A stretch of 7,393 nucleotides of DNA, from contig SKTN01000118.1 in NCBI GenBank assembly GCA_007117945.1, positions 1 to 7,393 of the forward strand. Reading direction: 5' to 3'. Source of the DNA: Nitriliruptoraceae bacterium. GTDB taxonomy: Bacteria; Actinomycetota; Nitriliruptoria; Nitriliruptorales; Nitriliruptoraceae. Below are positions 1 through 6,959 of this stretch, piece by piece. The position numbers were made by a program, and so were the translations under genes. The notes under the pieces are model-generated. The model saw only the letters and a list, made by a program, of their open reading frames with translations, searched no databases and was not told where the DNA came from. Position 1 is the stretch's first letter. Each line of letters begins with the position of its first letter.

Positions 1-620
1 CGGCCGCGTGTGTCGTAGTCGTAGGCCACTTCCGCACCGTCAGCCTGGCGCTGGCCGGTGAGGTTCCCACGCTGGTCGTACTCGAGTTCCAGTTCGACCT
101 GGCCGCCGGGCGCGATGACCTGCACGGGCAGTCCCACGTCGTTGTAGTGGAACTCGGTTCGTCTGCCCTCGGGGTCGACGACCGAGAGGAGGTCACCGTC
201 CTCGCTCCAGGTTGCGCTGGTCGCGTTGCCGGCAGCATCCGTCTCGAGGGTCAGCCGATCGAACTCGTCGTACTCGAAGGTGGTGGTCAAGGTCTGGCCG
301 TCGAAGACCTCGTCGAGCCGAACGGGGTTACCACGCTCGTCGAAGGTGGTGACGGTGGTCCGCTGACCATCAGGGTGGGTCACCACCTCTGTGCGTTCAT
401 CGACGTCGGTGGAGACCTCGGTGGCGTTGCCGGCAGCGTCGGTGACCGCGATCAGTCGGCCGTCGTCGTCGTAGGCCAGGATCGTCAGGGGCTGTCCGTC
501 GGGGCCCTCGATGCCGACCAGGCGGTGGTCGTCGTAGGTGTAGGTGGTGGAGTTGCCCCTGGCGTTGCGCACCTCGACAAGGTCGCCGGCCGCGTCGTAG
601 GTGTAGGTGAGCCCGGCACC
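1..620 (-). repeat. First YD (RHS) repeats of the giant protein, array continues off the edge
   Basis: The last 206 visible residues contain eight YD-type units: TYTYDAAGDL, TYTYDDHRL, LAYDDDGRLIAV, TTFDERGNPV, FEYDEFDRL, FHYNDVGLPV, LEYDQRGNL and YDYDTRGR. Between them lie the usual turns such as VTDAAGNAT and VDPEGRRTEF. Spacing is about 20-25 residues, normal for RHS repeats, which form the beta-strand spiral shell of Rhs/Tc-type proteins. Two units have drifted (FDERGN and YNDVG). The array is cut by the window edge. The conserved RHS-associated core and the variable C-terminal tip, which would separate toxin from adhesin, are not present. Confidence 0.92.
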
Positions 621-3600
621 GTCGGGCCCGACGATCTCGACGATGCGGTGGCGGTCGTCGCGGACGAAGGTCGCGAGATCCCCGGTCGAGGAGGTGATGC
701 CGTCCTCGGAGACGGTGATCTCCACGCCGCGTCGGTCGGTCGTGGACAGCAGGCCCTGGTCGCGGTCGAGGAGGTAGACGGTGCCGGACCGGTCGGTGAG
801 CCGGAAGCGTTGCGGGTCGTAGATGCCGTCGACCCCGAAGCCGCCGCCGTAGAGGTTGCCGTCGTCGAGGTAGGTCAGTGCGGTCGATCCGACCGGTTCC
901 AGCTGCGAGGTGGTGCCTGGCTGGGCGGTGAACGCCGCGGCGGTGGCGGGCCGGAAGAACGTCGAGCCGTCCACAGGGGTGAGGTCGAAGCGTTCCTGGG
1001 TGCCGTCGGGCCAGGTCACGGCGACGGTGTGGGAGACGTCGGTCTCGTAGCGGATCTGGCAGAACACCAGCCCGCAGCTGTGGGCGACCTGACGCCAGCC
1101 GCCCTGACCGAGCGGACGTGCGGTCTCGACCCGGAAGTCGGCCAGCTCCAGGTTCCAGCCGACGCCGAAGTCGCCGGTCGCCCGATCGAAGCTGTCGTAG
1201 CTGCGGCGCACACCGATCGGCTGGCCCGCCACGGGCACCATGAGGTCCTCGTACGCGACCTCGTAGCGGCCAAGCTTGAGCTGTCCGTCGACCAGCACGC
1301 TGGTGGTCGCAGTGCGGGTGCCGCCGTCGGTGGAGGTGGCGGTGACCTCCAGCAGCCACATGCCGTTGGCCAGCACGGTCGGGTCGAACACGCCGAGCAC
1401 GACCGGCTCCTCGGCGTCCTCCATCGTCTCCAGGTCGGTGGATGCCGCCGTCGTCGTGGCCTGGCCTGGCGGGCCCTCGCCGGAGGCCAGCACCGTCGAT
1501 GTGGCGTCACCTGGGCGCCGGTAGGACAGCTGCCAGGAGGCGATCTGCTCACCGTCGGGCGGCTGCAGGGACGCGGTCACCTCGACCGGCCCGGTGACGA
1601 CGGTGCCGTCCTCGGGGGTCACCTGACCGACGGTCGGGGTCTTGCCGACCTCGGTGATGGTGCGCGCCACCCGGGTGATGGTGGGGTCGCGGTCCTCGGC
1701 GGTGCGTGGGTCACCGGTCAGGACCGGCGCGATGTCGTCGCTGTCGACACGGCCCTGCGCCGCGACCTCATCGACACCCTCATGCAGCTCATCGGCGATC
1801 CGGGCCCGGAAGGTGACGGTCACCTCGGAGAAAGCCGGGACGTCGCCCAGCAAGACCGTGAACCGGTTCGGGTCCCCTGACGGCTCCCCCGGTGCGCCCA
1901 GGGTGGTGGTGACGCTGTCCGGCACCAGTTCCAGCTGGTCGTCGAGGGAGCCAGTGAAGGTGGCGTCGCGCACCGGCGCGTTGCCGTAGCTGTAGAGGGT
2001 GGCGGTGTAACCGAGCGTGTCGCCGGGCCGGACCTGCCCGTCGCCGGCACGGTCGACCACCAGACGATCAACCAGATCGGCGGTCATCGCCGGTGCGCCG
2101 ACGACCAGGCGTGTCAGTGTCGGCGCTGGTGCGTCCGCGCGCGCAGGATCGTGGGTGCGCAGCGGGTCCCGGCCGTCGGCGGTGACGGTGCCCTGCACCT
2201 CGACGGTGCGCACACCCTCGGGTAGCGGGTCGACGATGGCGGCGTCGAACACGACGGTCGCCGTGTCGCCGGCGGAGAGGGGTCCGACCTCGACCACCAC
2301 CTCGTCGCCCGCTTCGGTCACGCTGCCGTGGGTGGTGGTGACCGAGCCGTCGACCAGTTCTAGGTTGGCATCGAGCGGGACGGTGTAGACCACGCCAGCG
2401 GCTGGCAGGTCACCACGGTTGTCGATCGTGGTGGTGTAGCGCAGGGTGTCGCCGGGCCCGACCAGCCCGTCACCGCCGGCGTCGAGGTGCAGCCGTGCGA
2501 ACTGGGTCGCGGTGAGGTCGGCGGCGGTGGCCACGGTGATGGTGGCTTCGCGTTCGATCGGGCCGTAGGTGGTGCCGTTGGCGTCCTGCCAGGCTGCCGT
2601 GGTCACCGCGTCGAGGAGGCCGCCGGGGTGGTCGGACGGCAGGTCGGCGGCGGTGGTCACCTCGGCGAGCTCGGCGGGTACCAGCTGTCGGGGTGGGGTG
2701 TCACGGAGCTCGGTGGGCTCGCCGTCGAGGGTGTCGGTCACCTCGATGTCGGTGGCATCGGCGCCGCCGCCATTGCGGAGACGCAGTAGCGAGGTGACGG
2801 TCTCGCCGGCGGCCGCTGTTACCGGGACCTCGGTGGCGAGTTCGACGATCGGTAGGTGCTGGATGCTTGCTGCGGTCACCTGTGGCGCAACGATCCGGCC
2901 GACGCCGCCGCTGCCCAGGGCGAAGGAGGAAGCCAGCAGCGACGCGCCGTCAGCCCGCCCGAGGCGGGTGAGGTAGGCGTCGGTCGGTTCGTTGCCGCCA
3001 CGGGCCGCGGGCACCGGTACGTCCCAGGAGGTGGTCAGCCCCGTCTCGGCGCCTGGCGCCAGCGACACCAGCGAGGTGTCGTCGGCCGCTGTCAGCACGA
3101 CCGGGTCGCCGACCGGCGGCGGGAAGGTCACCTCGATGTCGTCGGCATCGCCCGACAGCGTCCGAAGCTGCTCGCCGAGGTCGTGGCCGAAGGGGTCGCT
3201 GCGACGCACCTGCACGTCGTCGGGCCCGAAGCGCAGGCGCACAACGCTCCGCACGGAAACAGCTTGGTCGGGGTCGGTCAGCAGCTCCACCTCGCCCGCG
3301 TCGAGGTCGATCTCGGCCTGCGCGCCCCACGAGGCCAGCGACCCGGGCGCCAGGGTGGTGCCGAGCAGGGCGTCGTCGGCCTGGGGGTAGGCGACACCGG
3401 TTGCGGGGTTCGCGGTCGTCCGCAGGGCCAGCTCGCCGAGGTCCTCGGGGCCGGCCGGGGCGGCGCCGTCCTGGTGTGTTCCTGCGGCGGCAAGGGGAAC
3501 CCAGCGGCCCTCGTCGGCGTCGAGGTACTCCAGGGCGACAGACCAGGCGGTCAGGGTCGCGTCGCGGTCGTCGACGTTCTCGGCGAACAGCACCCCGGGC

Positions 3601-6089
3601 AGGGCCAGCAGTGCCCGGTCGTTGCGCAGTTCGAGGCCGTAGGCGATCTGGTCGGCCGGCAGGACCTCATCAGCATCGCTGTCAAGATCGAGGGTGAGAT
3701 CGGGCACCAGCAGCGGCGCGGGGCCGGTGACGTCGGGACGGGCGCAGTCGCCAGCGACCACCTCGAGACGGCTGCCCGAGAGGTCGATGGTGTCGGCCAG
3801 CAGCCCGCAAGCGAAGCGGTTGTCGTTGCCGGAGACGGTCAACCCGCCCTCGGGCGCGACGACGTAGCCGAGGTAGCGGGAGTTGGCGGCGCTGATCTGG
3901 ACCGCCCGGTCGCCGTCGGCGCCAGCCAGGGCGAGGAGCCCGTCGAGGTAGGGCTGGAACGCGGGCCGGGCCCCGGCGATCTCGATGCGGCCCTCGGCGA
4001 CCAGGGTGACCTCGCCACCGATGTCGGCGCCGTTGAGCTTGATGTCACAGTCGGCGTAGTACAGCCCGGGCTCAAGCGGCTGGTTCGGGCTGTGCCAGGT
4101 GCCGCTGCTCCCGCACTCGCCGGTCCGGTCGTGGTACGCCTCGCCGGCGGCCATGGCGGCACGGCCGCCAGACCGGTAGTCGGCGAGGTCGAAGGTGACC
4201 GGAACGTCTGCCACCTCGACCTGCGCAGGCAGCGGTTCGAAGACGTGCCGGTCGGTGTCGGCGCTGATGGACCCGGCGTAGGTGGTGCCGCCCAGGACCT
4301 GCTTGCTGGCGCCCCGTACCCGGAGTTCGTTGTTGCTGTGGACCCGGCCCTCGATGGCGCCGCCGCCCCCGGACCAGTCGAGGCTGCGCGTGGCGGTGGT
4401 GCTGTCGGCCCACACCGCGACGGGCAGCGCCACCTCGATGATCAGTGTCTGCGTCGCGACCCCGCCGTCGTCATCGCGGGCGGTCACGGTGATCTCGTAG
4501 CTACCGGCGTCCTCGTAGACGTGTGAGGCGAACAGCGCGCCCCAGCCGGCACCCTGGGTGACGGTGGCGGCCACCTCGTCGGTGCCATCCCCGAAGTCGA
4601 CCGTGGCCTCGTGCACGTCGACCCAGCCGGGATCGGTCAAGGTCGCGGTGACCAAGCTGATGCCGCCCGCGAACCCGGCCGTGACGGCCGCATCGATGAC
4701 CGGGTCGGCGTTGGCGACGGTGACCGTCACCTCGTCGTCGTCCTGCTCGCGGCCGTCGTCGACGGTGAGCCGGAAGGTGTAGCGCCCGTCGTCGATCGCG
4801 AGGAACGACGGGGCCACCGAGGTGGTCGAGGACAGGGTGATGGGCGGGCCCTGGCTGGAGATGAGCTCCCAGGTGTAGGTCAGCGGGTCGCTGTCGGGAT
4901 CGAAGGAGCTGCTGCCGTCGAGTTGGACGACCCCACCCTCCTCGACAGTGACGTCCGGCCCGGCGTCAGCCACGGGCGGTCGGTTGGTGGTCACGGTCTC
5001 GCAGTGAGTGACCGCGCCCTCCCCACCGGCGTCCTGACCTGTGGCCGTGACGCACACCTCATGAGGTCCGGCATCCAGACCCTCGAGCACGTGCACGAAG
5101 GTCACCGACACCGGCCCGGTCGCCGGTAACGCGGGGGCGGCGCTGTCGGTGATGTCGACGGGATCGCCGCCGTCGACGGTGACCTCGAGCCGGGTGAGCC
5201 GGCTTCGCACGATGCCGGGCAGCACGTCGGGCAGGTCGGCGATGTCGGTGACGTTCGTGCACTCCCCGCCAGTCAGGTCCGCGATGTCCTGCAGCCCACC
5301 GCGGCTACCACCGCTGGTGCAGGCACTGCCGGTCCCGACCGCGAAGGTGTGGAAGGTGGCCGGGGGGTCGCAGGGCAGCGCACCGCTCACGTGACTGCCA
5401 CGGTTGTTGAACCCGTCCGACATGAACACCACAACGTTGTTCGGCTGCGTGCTGACCGACAGGGCATCGCACGCCGCATCGATCCCCGCCTGGAAGTTGG
5501 TCCAACTCCCCACCGTGCGCCGCGTGAACCGACGCACCTCACCCACACGCACCGAGGTCAGCACCTCCTCCACATCACGCAACCCGCTGTCGTTGGCGTC
5601 CGTGGCGGGACCCGTCAGCAACTGGATCCCCGTCTCCGGCCTGACGTCAGCGGGGGCACCGTTCAGCCCGTAGATCGCCACCCCGGCCTCCGCGACGGTG
5701 CCCGCCTCAACGGCGGCGTCGTTGAGCGCTCGGGCAGCCGCGATCTGGCAGTCCAGGATGTCGTCGCTGCGCCCATCACCGTTCTGATCGCCAGCGCCGC
5801 AGCCACCAGGGTTTCGCACGCTGCCGGACACATCGAGGACATAGATCATCGTCGTACCGCCCACGGCCTCGCCCTCGCCCAGCGACGCGAGACCATCGAG
5901 GCGCAGCCCGCCATCCTCGCGCTGTGCATCGAAACCGACCGACAGGGACGTTCCGCCAGGCAGCCGACCCTCGCTGCTCGATGGCGGATCGTGATCCTCC
6001 GCCGACACCCCCGGCGCCGGTACCACCGTGGTCGCCAGCAGTGCTACCAGGACAAGACCAACGACAAGACGACCCGAACCCCCGCCCAT
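1..6089 (-). CDS. Giant secreted VWA-PKD-DUF11-RHS repeat protein (C-terminus outside window)
   Basis: A single open frame of 2029 full codons with no stop, still open at the left edge. The ATG at 6089 follows GGGGGGTGGG; an in-frame GTG at 6107 is an alternative. Residues 1-30 are a Sec signal peptide: Arg7, a Leu/Val core, and likely cleavage after VSA at 30. A VWA domain spans about 76-300, with MIDAS DVSGS 86-90, Thr197 and Asp225 in MSDG. PKD/Ig-like domains cover about 369-459 and 460-552. Residues 579-786 form a Gly-rich beta-repeat module like DUF7305/PilX-TadG proteins. CARDB/DUF11-like domains fill about 787-1472, an Ig-like spacer 1482-1600, and an RHS entry domain (PVAGQPIGVRRSYDSFDR) starts near 1606. 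Eight YD-type repeats begin near 1825. RHS repeats typically build a hollow shell around a toxin or act as surface adhesins; VWA and PKD bind ligands outside the cell. An exported surface adhesin or contact toxin is inferred. The C-terminal effector and any anchor are not visible. Confidence 0.93.
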   Translation of the reverse strand, partial: MGGGSGRLVVGLVLVALLATTVVPAPGVSAEDHDPPSSSEGRLPGGTSLSVGFDAQREDGGLRLDGLASLGEGEAVGGTTMIYVLDVSGSVRNPGGCGAGDQNGDGRSDDILDCQIAAARALNDAAVEAGTVAEAGVAIYGLNGAPADVRPETGIQLLTGPATDANDSGLRDVEEVLTSVRVGEVRRFTRRTVGSWTNFQAGIDAACDALSVSTQPNNVVVFMSDGFNNRGSHVSGALPCDPPATFHTFAVGTGSACTSGGSRGGLQDIADLTGGECTNVTDIADLPDVLPGIVRSRLTRLEVTVDGGDPVDITDSAAPALPATGPVSVTFVHVLEGLDAGPHEVCVTATGQDAGGEGAVTHCETVTTNRPPVADAGPDVTVEEGGVVQLDGSSSFDPDSDPLTYTWELISSQGPPITLSSTTSVAPSFLAIDDGRYTFRLTVDDGREQDDDEVTVTVANADPVIDAAVTAGFAGGISLVTATLTDPGWVDVHEATVDFGDGTDEVAATVTQGAGWGALFASHVYEDAGSYEITVTARDDDGGVATQTLIIEVALPVAVWADSTTATRSLDWSGGGGAIEGRVHSNNELRVRGASKQVLGGTTYAGSISADTDRHVFEPLPAQVEVADVPVTFDLADYRSGGRAAMAAGEAYHDRTGECGSSGTWHSPNQPLEPGLYYADCDIKLNGADIGGEVTLVAEGRIEIAGARPAFQPYLDGLLALAGADGDRAVQISAANSRYLGYVVAPEGGLTVSGNDNRFACGLLADTIDLSGSRLEVVAGDCARPDVTGPAPLLVPDLTLDLDSDADEVLPADQIAYGLELRNDRALLALPGVLFAENVDDRDATLTAWSVALEYLDADEGRWVPLAAAGTHQDGAAPAGPEDLGELALRTTANPATGVAYPQADDALLGTTLAPGSLASWGAQAEIDLDAGEVELLTDPDQAVSVRSVVRLRFGPDDVQVRRSDPFGHDLGEQLRTLSGDADDIEVTFPPPVGDPVVLTAADDTSLVSLAPGAETGLTTSWDVPVPAARGGNEPTDAYLTRLGRADGASLLASSFALGSGGVGRIVAPQVTAASIQHLPIVELATEVPVTAAAGETVTSLLRLRNGGGADATDIEVTDTLDGEPTELRDTPPRQLVPAELAEVTTAADLPSDHPGGLLDAVTTAAWQDANGTTYGPIEREATITVATAADLTATQFARLHLDAGGDGLVGPGDTLRYTTTIDNRGDLPAAGVVYTVPLDANLELVDGSVTTTHGSVTEAGDEVVVEVGPLSAGDTATVVFDAAIVDPLPEGVRTVEVQGTVTADGRDPLRTHDPARADAPAPTLTRLVVGAPAMTADLVDRLVVDRAGDGQVRPGDTLGYTATLYSYGNAPVRDATFTGSLDDQLELVPDSVTTTLGAPGEPSGDPNRFTVLLGDVPAFSEVTVTFRARIADELHEGVDEVAAQGRVDSDDIAPVLTGDPRTAEDRDPTITRVARTITEVGKTPTVGQVTPEDGTVVTGPVEVTASLQPPDGEQIASWQLSYRRPGDATSTVLASGEGPPGQATTTAASTDLETMEDAEEPVVLGVFDPTVLANGMWLLEVTATSTDGGTRTATTSVLVDGQLKLGRYEVAYEDLMVPVAGQPIGVRRSYDSFDRATGDFGVGWNLELADFRVETARPLGQGGWRQVAHSCGLVFCQIRYETDVSHTVAVTWPDGTQERFDLTPVDGSTFFRPATAAAFTAQPGTTSQLEPVGSTALTYLDDGNLYGGGFGVDGIYDPQRFRLTDRSGTVYLLDRDQGLLSTTDRRGVEITVSEDGITSSTGDLATFVRDDRHRIVEIVGPDGAGLTYTYDAAGDLVEVRNARGNSTTYTYDDHRLVGIEGPDGQPLTILAYDDDGRLIAVTDAAGNATEVSTDVDERTEVVTHPDGQRTTVTTFDERGNPVRLDEVFDGQTLTTTFEYDEFDRLTLETDAAGNATSATWSEDGDLLSVVDPEGRRTEFHYNDVGLPVQVIAPGGQVELELEYDQRGNLTGQRQADGAEVAYDYDTRG
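1675..2522 (-). repeat. Two tandem DUF11-like adhesin repeats within the giant gene
   Basis: Two copies of a domain of about 120-135 residues lie in tandem. Copy one covers residues about 1190-1309, copy two about 1335-1472. Shared landmarks are a D-x-x-GDG-x-V-x-PGDTL-x-Y-T segment, a central LELV-D-SVTTT segment, a G-x-L/V-x-AxxxxTVxF strand, and an ending EGV-x-x-V-x-x-QG-x-V. DUF11 domains are Ig-like stalk units common in large surface proteins. The D-x-GDG motif at the start may be a calcium loop between domains. A more divergent relative (IVELATEVPVTAAAGETVTS) comes before them at about residues 1081-1190, so three stalk units may be present. Confidence 0.75.
3730..4358 (-). other. Pilus-protein-like beta-repeat module (DUF7305/PilX-TadG type)
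   Basis: Residues about 579-786 contain EGRVHSNNELRVRG, then GLYYADCDIKLNG near 674 and GEVTLVAEGRIEIAG. PYLDGLLAL follows near 712, then LGYVVAPEGGLTVSGNDNRF near 740 and DTIDLSGSRLEVV. This order (HSN..., Y-Y-x-D-x-D-I, VTLVAEG, DGLLAL, APxGxxxxSG) is recognised from memory as the conserved region of PilX/TadG-like pilus-assembly proteins and related surface proteins. The repeating G-x-hydrophobic-x-hydrophobic-x-G pattern suggests a short beta-helix. Assignment to DUF7305 was made by eye and is less certain than the VWA and RHS calls. Confidence 0.55.
4435..4985 (-). other. Two PKD/Ig-like domains in the giant RHS protein
   Basis: The first domain, about residues 369-459, opens with RPPVADAGPDVTVEEGG. 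It continues with LDGSSSFDPDSDPLTYTWEL and ends with YTFRLTVDDG, the normal layout of a PKD or K319-like Ig fold. The second, about residues 460-552, has VDFGDGTDE, HVYEDAGSYEITVTARDDDGG and a final beta strand, a classical PKD signature. Such domains are extracellular spacers that hold adhesive or catalytic modules away from the cell, and a spacer role between the VWA head and the rest of the protein is inferred here. Confidence 0.82.
5195..5864 (-). other. VWA domain module of the giant RHS protein
   Basis: This part of the giant gene encodes the von Willebrand A domain, about residues 76-298. The metal-ion-dependent adhesion site looks complete: DVSGS at 86-90, Thr197 in SWTNF, and Asp225 in VVFMSDGFN. 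A loop right after the MIDAS strand carries a DxNxDG calcium-type motif (Asp101, Asn103, Asp105, Gly106, then Asp109 and Asp113). It is bracketed by Cys97 and Cys114, which could form a disulfide. Further cysteines near the end of the domain (GSACTSGG, GGECTNV) also fit folding outside the cytoplasm. Intact VWA domains usually bind a protein or matrix ligand through a divalent cation; the ligand here is unknown. Confidence 0.85.
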
Positions 6090-6099
6090 CCCACCCCCC
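6090..6099 (-). promoter_or_regulatory. Ribosome binding site for the giant RHS gene
   Basis: On the minus strand GGGGGGTGGG lies directly before the ATG at 6089. A G-run of this kind can pair with the anti-Shine-Dalgarno CCUCC using G-U wobbles, leaving about 4-5 bases to the start. It favours the ATG at 6089 over the in-frame GTG at 6107, which has no purine run before it. The ATG also gives a signal peptide of normal length. Confidence 0.5.
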
Positions 6100-6123
6100 G
6101 TATGCACGCCGAAGCTCGCGACT

Positions 6124-6211
6124 CTGCCAGCCCGGCGGGCCCACCGGCAGGGCCCCCGCATAAAACCGCGGGGCTTGGCGCAGGGCGCGCACCGCCCCGG
6201 CGGGGGCGCGC
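6124..6211 (-). promoter_or_regulatory. Candidate structured 5' leader: three consecutive GC-rich hairpins
   Basis: Read in the direction of the giant gene, three stem-loops follow each other. Hairpin A (6211-6185) pairs GCGCGC with GCGCGC and encloses CCCC-GCC-GGGG. Hairpin B (6174-6152) pairs CCCCGC with GCGGGG around the AT-rich loop GGTTTTAT. Hairpin C (6150-6124) pairs CTGCC with GGCAG and encloses GCCC-GCC-GGGC. B and C are separated by one base, and C ends 34 bases before the start codon. None is followed by a T-run, so these are not ordinary terminators for either flanking gene. A regulatory leader is inferred from position and folding potential; it matches no riboswitch family known to the annotator. 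In DNA this GC-rich, such stems can arise by chance. Confidence 0.35.
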
Positions 6212-6449
6212 GGTCATAGCAACGCCAACGCGCACACTCCGAGGGGCAATCGATGGCTCGCCTCCGAGAAGTGCGCACACCGGGTGGCTGGGTCCGCCCA
6301 GGTGCCCAGATGGCGGCGAGGTCAGCCAGGCAGAGTGTGGAGCACCGGCGCTGCGAGGCCGGACAGCGGTCCATCTGGTTGAGTACGGTCCTGGGTGGCC
6401 GGGCGAGTGCGCGCGAGCATGCCGTCGTCCGACCACCCATCGATGTCGC

Positions 6450-6454
6450 AGGGG
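6450..6454 (+). promoter_or_regulatory. Ribosome binding site for the DUF2510-TM2 gene
   Basis: AGGGG lies six bases before the ATG at 6461. The three earlier in-frame starts (GTG 6395, ATG 6419, ATG 6443) have no comparable purine run at a workable distance. This decides the start chosen for the gene. Confidence 0.6.
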
Positions 6455-6460
6455 TTCGAG

Positions 6461-6898
6461 ATGCACCAGGCGCCGGGCACGGGCGGTCACCCTCCCGGAT
6501 GGCATCCGGACCCGTGGGGACAGGCTGAGTTCCGCTGGTGGGATGGGGGGCGCTGGACCGACCAGACCCAGTCGTCGACGCCGCCACCGCCACCCCCCTC
6601 GGGGTACCCACCGTCCTTCGGGGCGCCGCAGCCGCTGCGCCAGACCGGCTTCTACCAGCCTGCCGGGGCTGTGGTCCCGTACGACGTGAACCGGGTCGTG
6701 GCCGCGCTCCTGGCCCTGTTCCTGGGCGGGCTCGGGATCCACAAGTTCTACTGCAAGAAGCCGGGTCTCGGGATCCTGTACCTGCTGTTCGTCTGGACGT
6801 TCATCCCGGCCATCCTGGGGCTGATCGAAGGCATCATCTACCTGGTGCAGGACGACGCGAAGTTCGCCCGCGCCCAGGGGCTCGCGTACGCGCCGTGA
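6461..6898 (+). CDS. DUF2510 and TM2 domain membrane protein
   Basis: A complete 145-residue protein. Residues 12-36 (PPGWHPDPWGQAEFRWWDGGRWT) are a DUF2510 domain, a short Trp-rich cytoplasmic module frequent in actinobacterial membrane proteins. Residues 40-58 form a Pro-rich linker with six consecutive prolines. Residues 74-130 are a TM2 domain: two hydrophobic helices (about 78-92 and 103-128) joined by GGLGIHKFYCKKPGLG, with the conserved G-x-H-x-F-Y signature at 92-97. The tail is short and ends AYAP. The DUF2510-linker-TM2 arrangement is common in Actinomycetota. Its function is not established and none is assigned. The start is the ATG at 6461 because of its ribosome binding site; an ATG at 6419 would add 14 residues. 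The gene is divergent from the giant RHS gene, and a link between them is not evident. Confidence 0.93.
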   Translation: MHQAPGTGGHPPGWHPDPWGQAEFRWWDGGRWTDQTQSSTPPPPPPSGYPPSFGAPQPLRQTGFYQPAGAVVPYDVNRVVAALLALFLGGLGIHKFYCKKPGLGILYLLFVWTFIPAILGLIEGIIYLVQDDAKFARAQGLAYAP

Positions 6899-6959
6899 GG
6901 TCCGATCGGCTGTCCTTGCCGCGGTGCGTTCGTGTGCGCATCGAGCGGTGCAGTTCAGG

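Larger units (their letters stand above)
6090..6460. other. Divergent intergenic region
   Basis: This 371-base gap separates the start of the giant minus-strand gene from the start of the plus-strand TM2 gene, so both promoters should lie here. The left part holds the three hairpins. A further stem-loop at 6288-6301 (CTGGG-TCCG-CCCAG) may extend outward through GGG at 6282-6284 and CCC at 6305-6307. No convincing -35/-10 pair was found. TATGAC (minus, 6218-6213) and TACGGT (plus, 6384-6389) resemble -10 boxes but lack a good -35 partner. Reading frames crossing the gap on either strand overlap known genes and have no recognisable domains. Confidence 0.6.

Noticed and set aside
397..1359. Minus-strand frame of 320 codons
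   Set aside because: It is on the same strand as the giant gene but in another frame and is extremely Arg/His-rich, a typical frame-shifted shadow of GC-rich coding DNA.
147..1880. Long plus-strand frame of 577 codons
   Set aside because: It lies antisense to the RHS and DUF11 region of the giant gene. Its product is a low-complexity Gly/Val/Asp-rich sequence with no domain, whereas the opposite strand gives clear YD repeats. High GC at third positions produces such shadows.
2856..4526. Long plus-strand frame of 556 codons
   Set aside because: It is antisense to the stalk and pilus-like module of the giant gene, has a biased composition (Gly, Val, Arg, Gln) and no recognisable motif or ribosome binding site.
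5776..6192. Minus-strand frame overlapping the start of the giant gene
   Set aside because: It is out of frame with the signal peptide and VWA domain, is rich in Arg, Trp and Gly, and shows no family features.
6213..6218. TATGAC as a -10 box for the giant gene
   Set aside because: It has no acceptable -35 element 16-18 bases upstream and lacks the final T typical of actinobacterial -10 boxes.
5349..6689. Plus-strand frame of 446 codons crossing the intergenic gap
   Set aside because: It overlaps the VWA coding region in antisense and the TM2 gene out of frame. Its product is Arg/Pro/His-rich without domains.
6044..6742. Minus-strand frame of 232 codons over the intergenic gap and TM2 gene
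   Set aside because: It covers the TM2 gene in antisense and overlaps the start of the giant gene in a different frame. The two genes it overlaps have strong domain evidence.
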